A stretch of DNA of 64,000 nucleotides from Bacteroidota bacterium (GTDB lineage Bacteria; Bacteroidota; Bacteroidia; Chitinophagales; Saprospiraceae). The DNA lies in the NCBI GenBank assembly GCA_963169325.1, contig CAUJEY010000093.1, positions 1 through 64,000 of the forward strand. The letters run 5' to 3'. The stretch's first letter is position 1; every line of letters starts with the position of its first letter. Below, piece by piece: positions 1-7,606 of this stretch. Position numbers and translations under genes: made by a program. The notes under the pieces were generated by a model, which was not told the DNA's origin, made no database searches, and saw only the letters and a list, made by a program, of their open reading frames with translations.

Positions 1-160
1 TATACACGTCGTAAGACAAATCGGGCACCTCGTTTTTAGCCCGTACATCAAAGTGATCGAACCGGAGCACATTGGCATACCGGGCGAGCATGGTACGGAG
101 CATCGGGATACCGCGATTGGTTTCGCCGTTGTACATATCGATAAGAGCAGCACGAAGCAT
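1..160 (-). CDS. Type 1 glutamine amidotransferase-like protein, N-terminal fragment
   Basis: The frame opens with ATG at 160 and runs off the left edge after about 53 residues. It begins MLRAALIDMYNG and continues with FDVRAKNEVPDLSYDVY. This resembles the start of the GMP-synthase-like class I glutamine amidotransferases of Bacteroidota, in which a short beta strand is followed by a conserved DVR/K..EVP segment before the oxyanion strand. The catalytic Cys-His-Glu triad lies outside the window, so activity cannot be judged. The gene is divergent from rsmA, and the 426 bp between them holds repeats and possible regulatory sites. Family assignment is moderate because only the first quarter of the protein is visible. 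Confidence 0.5.
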   Translation of the reverse strand, partial: MLRAALIDMYNGETNRGIPMLRTMLARYANVLRFDHFDVRAKNEVPDLSYDVY

Positions 161-237
161 AAGTAGAAAAGTGGTTGGAAAACCCTAAAGACTCAGGTTA
201 TTGCTATAAATACAAGGTAATTTAGTTGTTTGATCGT

Positions 238-293
238 TTCAACCCCTCCCCCATCCCCTCCCCCAAATGGGAGGGGATGGGGGAGGGGTTGAA
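238..293. repeat. Perfect 25-bp palindromic repeat, CCCCTCCCC type
   Basis: The arms 238-262 and 269-293 are exact reverse complements around the 6-nt loop ccaaat. The left-arm core AACCCCTCCCCCATCCCCTC recurs inside pheT at 53623-53642, so this is a dispersed repeat family rather than a local terminator. It has no T-tract on either side. Confidence 0.8.
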
Positions 294-321
294 CGGGCAG
301 GGCGAAATGCCAAAAACTTAG

Positions 322-334
322 ATTACACTGTAAT
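322..334. promoter_or_regulatory. Operator-like palindrome ATTACA-C-TGTAAT
   Basis: This is a perfect 6+1+6 inverted repeat in the divergent region between the amidotransferase and rsmA. The same palindrome, with G at the centre, lies upstream of the cytochrome locus (5148-5160). Such symmetry suits a dimeric regulator, but the regulator is unknown. Functional status is inferred only from recurrence and position. Confidence 0.35.
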
Positions 335-492
335 AAAAGTGAACATAAAAACAATTTTTCCGGCATTACGGTTGCCCGTATGCTGACAAAAACGTGCCAA
401 ATACGATTATGGAAATTTGTTTATAAAGCCAGGACAGGGCGTGAATCGGGACGGGGCCGTAAAAGTCGGATTTTATTTTGATGCTTAAAGCA

Positions 493-500
493 TAATTTTG
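493..500 (+). promoter_or_regulatory. Possible -7 box TAATTTTG upstream of rsmA
   Basis: TAATTTTG matches the Bacteroidota -7 consensus TAnnTTTG. A TTTG occurs upstream at 477-480, but the 12-nt spacing is too short for a good -33 box. The surrounding 16-mer TTAAAGCATAATTTTG differs by one base from the one upstream of the gene at 5222. Confidence 0.35.
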
Positions 501-586
501 TCGCCCTTAACAAACAACCGCCTACCCAACCGCCCCATTCACCCCAATGCCCACATTGACCACATTGACCACATTAATCTCCACCC

Positions 587-1375
587 ATGCACGCAAAAAA
601 ATCCTACGGTCAGCATTTTTTAAAAAACGACAGCATTGCGGCGCGTATCGCCGGTAGTCTGCAGCGGGCCGGCGAAACCGAACGGGTGCTGGAAGTTGGC
701 CCTGGAACCGGCATGCTGACCAAACACCTGCTGGCACAACCCAACCGGACGGTGTATGCCGTGGAAGCCGACCGCGATATGATCACCTACCTCGAACAGC
801 ACTACCCCACCCTGCGCGACCGACTGATTTTCAAGGACTTTCTCGATTATGACCTGCACGAGACTTTCGGCGACGACCCGTTTTGTCTGATCGGTAATTT
901 CCCCTACAACATCAGTACCCAAATCCTCTTTAAAATGCTCGACTACCGCGCACAAATACCGGAAATGGTGGGCATGTTTCAAAAAGAAGTGGCCGACCGG
1001 GTGGTAGCCAAACCCGGCAGTAAAGTGTACGGCATCACCAGCGTTTTGATACAGCCTTTTTACAACACGGAATACCTGTTTTCAGTGGAGCCCGGGTCGT
1101 TCAACCCGCCGCCCAAAGTGCGTTCCGGTGTCATCCGGCTTACCCGCAAAGACAACTTTGTACTCGGCTGCGACGAAAAACGGTTTCGCCTGTTCGTCAA
1201 AACCGCCTTCAACCAGCGACGCAAAATGCTGCGCAATACCCTCAAGCCGTTTTTCCCCGCCGAAATCCTGATGAACGATCCGTTTTTTGAAAAACGCCCG
1301 GAGGCCCTGGGCTGGGAGGAGTACGTGGAATTGGTACGCAGGGAGCAACTGGACAAACAGACCACCATTCAATAA
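587..1375 (+). CDS. rsmA: 16S rRNA (adenine(1518)-N(6)/adenine(1519)-N(6))-dimethyltransferase RsmA
   Basis: A 262-residue SAM-dependent RNA methyltransferase that dimethylates two adjacent adenines in the 3' hairpin of 16S rRNA during small-subunit maturation. The N-terminus KKSYGQHFLKN is the family hallmark. The SAM-binding motif I is EVGPGTGMLT (about residues 37-46) and the catalytic motif IV is NFPYN (about residues 104-108), which matches the N-L/F-P-Y rule for adenine N6 dimethyltransferases. Length is normal. The ATG at 587 puts the conserved MHAKKSYGQHF at the start. A secreted esterase follows 6 bp downstream, suggesting cotranscription without an evident functional link. Confidence 0.97.
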   Translation: MHAKKSYGQHFLKNDSIAARIAGSLQRAGETERVLEVGPGTGMLTKHLLAQPNRTVYAVEADRDMITYLEQHYPTLRDRLIFKDFLDYDLHETFGDDPFCLIGNFPYNISTQILFKMLDYRAQIPEMVGMFQKEVADRVVAKPGSKVYGITSVLIQPFYNTEYLFSVEPGSFNPPPKVRSGVIRLTRKDNFVLGCDEKRFRLFVKTAFNQRRKMLRNTLKPFFPAEILMNDPFFEKRPEALGWEEYVELVRREQLDKQTTIQ

Positions 1376-1381
1376 AATCCG

Positions 1382-2239
1382 ATGAAGACAATTTTTACAT
1401 ACCTGTTGATGTTCGTGGCGGCCTCCCTGGCTGCTCAAAACGCAGCACAACAAATACCCCTTTGGCCCAATGGCGCCCCGGGGTTCGAAGACCGGCGCAA
1501 CGAGCAGGAACAAGCCAAAGACTGGTGGATCAAGAATATTCACAATCCGTCTATCACGGTTTTTTTGCCGCCAAAAGACAAAGCCACCGGCGCTGCCGTG
1601 CTTGTGTGCCCGGGTGGCGGGCACCGGGCACTGGTGTACAACTCGGAAGGCCGTGATGCCGCCGAATACCTGAACAGCCTCGGCGTTGCAGCCTTCGTGC
1701 TGAAGTACCGCCTGGCCCGGGAGGAAAACTCGCCCTATACCCTCGAACAACACGTGCGCGCCGATGCCTACCGTGCCATGCGCCTCGTGCGCAGCCGGGC
1801 CCCGGAGTGGGATATTGATCCGAAACGGTTCGGCATTATGGGCTTTTCCGCCGGCGGCGAAACCGCGGCGCTTATCGCCTACGCTCCCGGCGAAGGCGAC
1901 CCCAACGCCCCCGACCCGATCGACCGTATGAACGGCAAACCCGACTTCCAAATACTGGTGTACCCAGGGCCATTATTCATTCCAGATAGCGTCGGGGCCG
2001 ATGCACCACCGGCATTTATGGTGGCTGCTATCGACGACGAATGTTGTTCTGCCCCGGTACTTAGCCTGTTGCAGCACTACCACCACGCCAAGGTGCCCGC
2101 CGAGGTGCATATATATGCCCGGGGCGGACATGCTTTTAACATGGGCAAACGCTCCAAACTCGTCACGCTGAATACCTGGCCGCAACGTATGGCCGACTGG
2201 CTGAACGACAACAACTGGCTCAAAAAAACAGGTCAATGA
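1382..2239 (+). CDS. Secreted alpha/beta hydrolase, acetylxylan-esterase-like
   Basis: A 285-residue alpha/beta hydrolase with a signal peptide (MKTIFTYLLMFVAASLAAQ, cleavage near residue 19), so periplasmic or exported. After the mature start come the IPLWPNGAPGF motif and a VCPGGGH oxyanion-hole loop typical of the BD-FAE/acetylxylan esterase type. The nucleophile elbow is GFSAGGE, a candidate acid is in the AAIDDE segment, and the general base is the His of ARGGHAFNMG. These point to hydrolysis of acetyl or other small acyl esters, probably on a carbohydrate. Substrate is inferred from family only. Its stop overlaps the next start in an ATGA junction, so translation is likely coupled to the SDR gene. 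Confidence 0.8.
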   Translation: MKTIFTYLLMFVAASLAAQNAAQQIPLWPNGAPGFEDRRNEQEQAKDWWIKNIHNPSITVFLPPKDKATGAAVLVCPGGGHRALVYNSEGRDAAEYLNSLGVAAFVLKYRLAREENSPYTLEQHVRADAYRAMRLVRSRAPEWDIDPKRFGIMGFSAGGETAALIAYAPGEGDPNAPDPIDRMNGKPDFQILVYPGPLFIPDSVGADAPPAFMVAAIDDECCSAPVLSLLQHYHHAKVPAEVHIYARGGHAFNMGKRSKLVTLNTWPQRMADWLNDNNWLKKTGQ

Positions 2240-2988
2240 ATTCCGGCAAGGTCATCCTCATCACCGGCGGCAGTCGCGGTATCGGCGCGGCCACAGCCAG
2301 GCTGTCAGCACGAGCCGGCTACCGGGTATGCATCAATTTCCACCGGAACGCCGTTGCCGCCGAATCCGTTGTGGCCGAAATACTCGACGCCGGCGGTGTG
2401 GCAATTGCCGTGCAGGCAGACGTTTCCTCGGAAAAGGATGTGCTGCGCTTGTTTGATACTGCGGAAGATCAATTGGGCCGAATCACTGCCCTCGTAAACA
2501 ATGCCGGAATCCTGGAAAACCAATCCCGGTTGAGCGAGATGTCGTTGGAACGCTTCCAACGGGTTTTTGCCACCAATGTAGCGGGCAGTTTTCTCTGCGC
2601 CCGGGAAGCCGTACGGCGGATGTCACTTAAAAACGGCGGCACTGGCGGCAGTATAGTGAACGTATCTTCGGGCGCTGCCAAACATGGCGCCCCAAACGAA
2701 TACATCGATTATGCCGCATCCAAAGGCGCCATCGACACCATGACGATCGGACTGGCCAAAGAAGTGGCCAATGAAGGCATACGGGTCAATGCTGTACGCC
2801 CGGGCCTAATCTATACCGGCATACATGCCAGCGGCGGCGAAGCAGGCCGCGTCGACCGGCTCCGCCACCTCGTACCCATGCAACGCGGCGGACAACCTGA
2901 AGAAGTGGCACGAGCCATTTTGTGGCTACTCTCCGAGGAAGCATCTTATATCACCGGAACATTATTGGATGTAACTGGCGGGCGTTAA
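2236..2988 (+). CDS. Short-chain dehydrogenase/reductase, FabG-like
   Basis: A 250-residue classical SDR. The Rossmann motif is TGGSRGIG (about residues 10-17), NNAG follows near residue 88, and the catalytic Ser-Tyr-Lys set is seen in the VSSGAAK segment and in YAASKGA. The C-terminus ends ITGTLLDVTGG, as in FabG-type oxidoreductases. It would reduce or oxidise a carbonyl/alcohol with NAD(P)H; the substrate is unknown. The ATG overlaps the esterase stop by 4 bp. A stand-alone role in fatty acid synthesis is less likely than a catabolic or modifying role, given the neighbour. Confidence 0.85.
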   Translation: MNSGKVILITGGSRGIGAATARLSARAGYRVCINFHRNAVAAESVVAEILDAGGVAIAVQADVSSEKDVLRLFDTAEDQLGRITALVNNAGILENQSRLSEMSLERFQRVFATNVAGSFLCAREAVRRMSLKNGGTGGSIVNVSSGAAKHGAPNEYIDYAASKGAIDTMTIGLAKEVANEGIRVNAVRPGLIYTGIHASGGEAGRVDRLRHLVPMQRGGQPEEVARAILWLLSEEASYITGTLLDVTGGR

Positions 2989-3040
2989 TTATCCTCGAAG
3001 TGGAAAAAACCAAAATCTTAGGTTTATTGGTGTTACCTTG

Positions 3041-3679
3041 ATGCGGCTATTGGTTTTATGCCAGTTCCCGCTTCATTCAAACTTATTGCATACACGCTTC
3101 GATTGCCTTATCGATAGTTACATAGAAAACAAAGTAGGCTTAGCCGAAAACTTCTTAAACGAACCCCTGGCCGCCCATTTGAAAGAAAATTTAATTACCC
3201 TCTATTCGGGCCAACATCTGCTCCCGGCAGGCATAGGGAATAATACCCTGCTTGTACACGATAATTTGATCAGAAGCGATAAAATATTCTGGCTCGACCC
3301 CCGACACAACGATCCGCATGAAAATGCTTTTTTCGAATTGATAGATCATTTTATCCGCTATTTAAACAGCACCTGCTACACCGGCATCACCGGATATGAA
3401 TTTCATTATACCTTGTACGAAAAAGGCGCCTTTTACAAAAAACACTTTGATCAGTTTCGGAATAATAAAAGCCGGGCTTTTTCTATGATCATGTATTTAA
3501 ACACCGGTTGGCAGGAGGCAGATGGCGGGGAATTGTGCATTTACCACAGCGATCATTCACAAACGATTGCTCCACGCAACGGCAAATGCGTGTTCTTCAA
3601 AAGCAGCGAATTGGAACACGAAGTTTTGCAAACCCATCAGCCCAGGTTGAGTATTACGGGGTGGTTGAAGTCGGGTTGA
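3041..3679 (+). CDS. 2-oxoglutarate/Fe(II)-dependent oxygenase, prolyl-4-hydroxylase-like
   Basis: A protein of 212 residues from the ATG at 3041; a TTG three bases upstream is also possible. The C-terminal half is a double-stranded beta-helix of the SM-20/P4H type. Fe ligands are visible as H135 and D137 in YKKHFDQF and H193 in LEHEV; R202 in PRLSITGW is the expected 2-oxoglutarate anchor. Such enzymes hydroxylate protein or small-molecule substrates, but the substrate is not predictable here. The first 20 residues are atypical and could be non-coding. The gene is followed by a palindromic repeat element and a convergent oxidoreductase gene. Confidence 0.8.
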   Translation: MRLLVLCQFPLHSNLLHTRFDCLIDSYIENKVGLAENFLNEPLAAHLKENLITLYSGQHLLPAGIGNNTLLVHDNLIRSDKIFWLDPRHNDPHENAFFELIDHFIRYLNSTCYTGITGYEFHYTLYEKGAFYKKHFDQFRNNKSRAFSMIMYLNTGWQEADGGELCIYHSDHSQTIAPRNGKCVFFKSSELEHEVLQTHQPRLSITGWLKSG

Positions 3680-3689
3680 TGGTAAATTA

Positions 3690-3850
3690 GAGCATGTTGG
3701 GGATTTTCCGCTGGAGTCAAAAACAAGGGATTTTTTCGCCTGTTTTTGCGTTTTTGAGGGAGCATAGCGGTGACTATGTAACCGAAAAAAGGTGAAAACA
3801 GGCGGGAAAAGACCTGTTTTCGGCCCAGCGGGAAAATCCCCAACATGCTC
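3690..3850. repeat. About 160-bp palindromic intergenic element
   Basis: The outer arms GAGCATGTTGGGGATTTTCC (from 3690) and their complement (to 3850) pair over about 25 bp with one indel. A nested pair, CGCCTGTTTTT against GAAAACAGGCG, lies inside. The element fills the whole gap between two convergent genes and overlaps neither, apart from touching the downstream stop. It could be a mobile palindromic repeat or a bidirectional terminator. Confidence 0.6.
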
Positions 3851-4936
3851 TTACCCGATCAACAGCCGCCGACCCGATTGCGCCGACAGGTGAATGGCCT
3901 CCACCACCTTAATATCCCGCATACCTTCTTCTCCCGGTACCAGCAGCGGCGTATCGTTGAGAATAGCGAGCGCATCGTCGTCCATTTGCCGGGCCTGTTG
4001 GTTGGGAATGGTTTGATTCAGCAACTTCCCGTCGCTCACCGAGCCTTTAATACCGCTGTACGACTGGAAGGGTTCGAGTTTGTACCAGCCGCGTTCGGTC
4101 GTCACATAGAGGTAGTTCATATTCATACCGAGGCTGGTTGCGCAGTTCGCCAACGCGCCGGAGGGGAATTCCAGTTGAAACAAGGTGGTTTCGTCGGCCC
4201 GGGAGTAGATTTCCGGCCGGGTGGTCTGTTCCTGCGCCATCACGGCGATAGGTTCTTCGCCGGTCACATACCGCACGGCATTGAGCGGATACACGCCCAT
4301 ATCGAACATGGCGCCGCCACCCATCTCGCGGTTCTGCTTCCAGTGATCGGTACGCCCATCGAAGTAACCGGCCGCCACGGAAATCAGTTTTATTTTTCCA
4401 AAGGTTTGGTTGCGGCCGTAGCCGATGATCTCGCGGGTATTCGGCTCATGCTGCATGCGGTAGCCGATGGCGAGTTTAACGCGGTTGTCGTTGCAGGCCT
4501 TTATCATGGATTCACACTCCGTCACCGTCATAGCCATCGGTTTTTCGCACCACACGTGTTTGCCGGCGTTGGCGGCGCGCAGGGTAAATTTTCGGTGCAG
4601 GGCCGGCGGCAGCACCACGTACACCACGTCGATGTCCGGGTTGTCGGCGATGTTGTCGAAATTGTCGTAGTTGTAAATATTCTTGTCCGACAATTTGTAC
4701 TGTTTTTGCCAGCGTTCGGCTTTTTCCGGCGAGCCGGTAACGATGCCGGCGAGTGAGCAGTGTTGCGTGAGTTGCAGGGCCGGCGCCAGCAAGTCGGTGC
4801 TATAATACCCCAGTCCCACGAGCGCTACGCCGAGGCGTTCCTTTTTCCTTTTGAACAGGATGTTGGGAAAACCGGCCGTGGCGAGGGCGGCCGAGCCGAG
4901 GGTTATTTGTTTGAGGAATGTTCTGCGGTGGGCCAT
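3851..4936 (-). CDS. Gfo/Idh/MocA family oxidoreductase with Tat-like signal
   Basis: A 361-residue NAD(P)-dependent oxidoreductase of the glucose-fructose oxidoreductase/inositol dehydrogenase type. The N-terminus MAHRRTFLKQ followed by a hydrophobic stretch is a Tat-type twin-arginine signal, so the folded cofactor-loaded enzyme is probably exported. The Rossmann motif is VALVGLGYYS (about residues 37-46) and the family motif is EKPMAMT (catalytic Lys-Pro). The C-terminal domain has the GGGAMFDMG segment typical of substrate-binding GFO_IDH_MocA_C. It likely oxidises or isomerises a sugar or polyol; substrate unknown. It faces the upstream genes and appears monocistronic. Confidence 0.88.
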   Translation of the reverse strand: MAHRRTFLKQITLGSAALATAGFPNILFKRKKERLGVALVGLGYYSTDLLAPALQLTQHCSLAGIVTGSPEKAERWQKQYKLSDKNIYNYDNFDNIADNPDIDVVYVVLPPALHRKFTLRAANAGKHVWCEKPMAMTVTECESMIKACNDNRVKLAIGYRMQHEPNTREIIGYGRNQTFGKIKLISVAAGYFDGRTDHWKQNREMGGGAMFDMGVYPLNAVRYVTGEEPIAVMAQEQTTRPEIYSRADETTLFQLEFPSGALANCATSLGMNMNYLYVTTERGWYKLEPFQSYSGIKGSVSDGKLLNQTIPNQQARQMDDDALAILNDTPLLVPGEEGMRDIKVVEAIHLSAQSGRRLLIG

Positions 4937-5147
4937 GTCGTAATTTTATTAAACAATATGGTAAAAGGTCTGAAAGGTCGTAAAATTCGGATATTTCCAA
5001 ACATTTAAACCGAAATTATACGTATAAACATGTGAACGTTTGGGTTGGAACAACCGGCAGGCAGACCACTTAATGCTCTCCTCTCCGAAATCTTTGATTC
5101 CCAAAAATACCATTAATAAAGTGAATTCAGTCTTTCTCCAAATTGCC

Positions 5148-5196
5148 ATTACAGTGTAATACTTATCACTAAACACGAGTTTAAGGCATAATTTTG
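5148..5196 (+). promoter_or_regulatory. Palindrome ATTACA-G-TGTAAT plus TAATTTTG box before the cytochrome locus
   Basis: A perfect 13-bp palindrome (5148-5160) lies 28 bp before a TAATTTTG box (5189-5196), which is 25 bp before the ATG at 5222. No TTTG is present at the usual -33 distance, which would fit an activator-dependent promoter with the palindrome as activator site. This is inference from layout; the palindrome recurs at 322-334. Confidence 0.4.
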
Positions 5197-5221
5197 CAGT
5201 CAACCAATTTCCGTTTTAATC

Positions 5222-6091
5222 ATGTCATCCGCTGTTCATCGTTTTTACATCTCCATGCTGGTTAGCATTGGAGTGTTAGTTACCCTGTTCCTTTCTTACG
5301 TAGGATTTTCTTACTACTCCACCAGTCTGGAGGAAAGGTTTTACCACCCTGATCATGTCTGGTTCAAGCCGAGTGGCGTTTTCGGCCACGGGTTAGGTAT
5401 CGTTGGCACCTTACTGATTCTGATCGGTGTTTTTTCCTACATCGCCCGGAAAAGGTACAAGTTTCTCGCCCGTTTTGGCCGGTTGAAATACTGGTTGGAG
5501 TTCCACATTTTTTTGTGCAGCGTGGGGCCCGTCATGGTGTTGTTCCACACGGCGTTTAAGTTTGGCGGCATCGTTTCCATCAGCTTTTGGAGCATGGTGG
5601 CGGTGGTGGCGAGCGGGGTCATCGGACGGTTTATTTACATTCAGATTCCGCGGACCATTGAGGGGCGGGAATTGAGTTTGAATGAGGTTAAAGCATTAAA
5701 AAGCGACCTGGAAGAAATATTAAAAGGTACGTACCGCCTGGAAGAATCGAGTTACAACGCCATTTTGGCCTCTACCGATGTTCATCCCGGGGCATCCGGT
5801 GGAAACCTGCTGACAAGGATGATCAGCAAATATTTTGAAGACAAAAAAACAATCCGGCGGGTAAAAAATATCCTCCGAAGCAACAATTTGCCCAACAACC
5901 ACGTGATTAAAGTATCGCGGCTCATCAAAAGCGAGATTTCGTTGAATAACCGGATCGAACGGTTACATACCATGCAAAAACTGTTCAAATACTGGCACGT
6001 AGCCCATTTACCGTTTGCCCTTATTATGTTGGTGATCATGGTTATTCACGTAGGCGTCACGCTTGCTTTTGGTTACCGATGGATTTTTTAA
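5222..6091 (+). CDS. Inner-membrane b-type cytochrome-like protein of the multihaem locus
   Basis: A 289-residue membrane protein with about five hydrophobic helices (near residues 10-32, 55-75, 93-112, 117-140 and 262-285). Histidines within or beside helices (H56, H95, H109, H259, H262, H276) are spaced as candidates for haem b ligands. A soluble charged segment of about 110 residues lies between helices 4 and 5. No named family was recognised. Its place as first gene before a ferredoxin-flavoprotein and three multihaem cytochromes suggests it passes electrons between the quinone pool or a cytoplasmic donor and periplasmic haems. The next gene begins 9 bp downstream. Confidence 0.55.
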   Translation: MSSAVHRFYISMLVSIGVLVTLFLSYVGFSYYSTSLEERFYHPDHVWFKPSGVFGHGLGIVGTLLILIGVFSYIARKRYKFLARFGRLKYWLEFHIFLCSVGPVMVLFHTAFKFGGIVSISFWSMVAVVASGVIGRFIYIQIPRTIEGRELSLNEVKALKSDLEEILKGTYRLEESSYNAILASTDVHPGASGGNLLTRMISKYFEDKKTIRRVKNILRSNNLPNNHVIKVSRLIKSEISLNNRIERLHTMQKLFKYWHVAHLPFALIMLVIMVIHVGVTLAFGYRWIF

Positions 6092-6100
6092 TCTCATCCG

Positions 6101-7429
6101 ATGTTTTTAGAACAAGTTGTAATCTACGCCTTTGTTCTGCTGTTTTGTGGGATCATTGTTTTTATTTACCTGAGAAAATTAAAAAAAGACTCCCGGGTAG
6201 TAGAAGCAAAAATTGAAAAAGCAAAGCAGGAAGGACTGCACGAACCGGTATCGCTTCACCCGGTCATCGATTTGGATACCTGTATCAAAAGCGGCGCCTG
6301 CGTGGCCGTCTGCCCGGAAAAAGATATTTTAGGCATCGTGAACGGCAGGGCAACTTTGATCAACGCATCGCATTGCGTCGGGCACGGCGCCTGTTTCCAC
6401 AATTGCCCGGTGGAAGCCATTTCCCTTGTCATCGGAACGGAAAAAAGAGGGGTCGACCTGCCCCACGTCAATCAGGCGTTCGAGACCAATATGCCGGGCA
6501 TCTACATCGCCGGCGAACTGGGCGGCATGGGCCTGATCAAAAACAGTGTGGAACAGGGTCAAGCCGCCGTGGAGAACATTGTCCGGGCCGGCATTAACAA
6601 AAATCACTCGACGTACGATTTGATCATTGTCGGCGCCGGCCCCGCAGGCATATCTGCCTCCCTGACGGCAAAAAAACACGGCCTCAACTTCCTCACCCTG
6701 GACCAGGACACCCTGGGCGGCACCGTCTTTTCCTTCCCCCGTTCCAAAATTGTAATGACGTCGCCGATGAACCTGCCCCTTCACGGAAAAGTAAAACTAT
6801 TCGATACCACCAAGACGGAATTGCTTGAATTGTGGCAAACGGTACTGGCGCAAAACAATATTAATATAACGGAAAATACAAAAGTAGAGAGTATCCACCC
6901 GGAGGGGTCGCATTTTATCGTCGAGACGAACAAAGGGGATGTGTTCAAAACCCAAAAAGTGTTGCTGGCTATCGGCCGGCGCGGAACACCGCGCAAGTTG
7001 GGTATTCCGGGGGAAACACTTGAAAAGGTGGCTTATCGCCTGCTGGAGCCGGAAAATATCAGCAATAAAAAAATAATTGTCGTCGGTGGCGGCGATTCCG
7101 CCATCGAAGCGGCGCTTTCCCTGGCCCAACAAAACAACGTGGTCATTTCCTACCGGAGTGAAGCGTTCGGCCGGTTGAAGCCTAAAAACAGGGAGAAAGT
7201 GAATGAGGCCATTAGCAAAGGAGTTTTGGCGGTGAAGTACAAGTCCAGTTTGGTAAAACTGGAACCGGAAAAAGCCATCATGACAACCGAAGAGGAGGGA
7301 CAACTGGTTTTGGATAACGATCTGGTTTACATTTTCGCCGGCGGCGAATTGCCGACTGAATTTTTGCAAAAAGCCGGGGTGGAAATCACCAAACGATTTG
7401 GATATACGATGAAAAAACACCGGAAATAA
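6101..7429 (+). CDS. Membrane-anchored ferredoxin/NAD(P)-FAD oxidoreductase fusion
   Basis: A 442-residue protein with one N-terminal transmembrane helix (about 5-24), a two-cluster ferredoxin domain (about 55-110) and a thioredoxin-reductase-like flavoprotein domain (about 165-440). FAD motif is IIVGAGPAG; the NAD(P) motif is VVGGGDSAIEAA. The iron-sulphur motifs are unusual: C61-x2-S64-x2-C67-x3-C71 and C92-x2-H95-x2-C98-x3-C102, so the second Cys of each canonical motif is Ser or His. Between the two halves, PGIYIAGELGGMG resembles the FAD-closing segment of a flavoprotein. It probably connects NAD(P)H to the membrane electron chain; direction of flow is unknown. Confidence 0.75.
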   Translation: MFLEQVVIYAFVLLFCGIIVFIYLRKLKKDSRVVEAKIEKAKQEGLHEPVSLHPVIDLDTCIKSGACVAVCPEKDILGIVNGRATLINASHCVGHGACFHNCPVEAISLVIGTEKRGVDLPHVNQAFETNMPGIYIAGELGGMGLIKNSVEQGQAAVENIVRAGINKNHSTYDLIIVGAGPAGISASLTAKKHGLNFLTLDQDTLGGTVFSFPRSKIVMTSPMNLPLHGKVKLFDTTKTELLELWQTVLAQNNINITENTKVESIHPEGSHFIVETNKGDVFKTQKVLLAIGRRGTPRKLGIPGETLEKVAYRLLEPENISNKKIIVVGGGDSAIEAALSLAQQNNVVISYRSEAFGRLKPKNREKVNEAISKGVLAVKYKSSLVKLEPEKAIMTTEEEGQLVLDNDLVYIFAGGELPTEFLQKAGVEITKRFGYTMKKHRK

Positions 7430-7471
7430 AGCAGCGCGTATGTGGCTGTATTATAAGTAAATACGAAAAGA

Positions 7472-7566
7472 TGAACACAAAATTATTAACACATAGGCAC
7501 ATAGAACACATAGTATTCGCACTATGTGACCTATGTGCCTATGTGTTTAAAATAGTTTTGTGTTCA
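7472..7566. repeat. Long inverted repeat before the first multihaem gene
   Basis: TGAACACAAAA...AACACATAGGCACATAG (7472-7504) pairs with CTATGTGCCTATGTGTT...TTTTGTGTTCA (7531-7566), with a nested ACATAGT/ACTATGT hairpin between them. It separates the inner-membrane pair from the cytochrome genes and could attenuate or stabilise the transcript. There is no T-tract. Confidence 0.65.
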
Positions 7567-7606
7567 TATTGGGGTGCCCGAAAACGCAGTTTAAACCGAT
7601 TTTTAG

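Larger units (their letters stand above)
161..586. other. Intergenic region between the amidotransferase and rsmA
   Basis: No convincing gene is seen in these 426 bp. The region holds a GC-rich perfect palindrome (238-293), a 13-bp palindrome (322-334), a TAATTTTG promoter-like box (493-500), and three tandem copies of a 9-bp unit ccacattga/ccacattaa (551-577) just before the rsmA start. Confidence 0.7.

Noticed and set aside
241-290. GC-rich palindrome as an intrinsic terminator.
   Set aside because: No T-tract follows on either strand and the same sequence occurs inside pheT, so a dispersed repeat is the better explanation.
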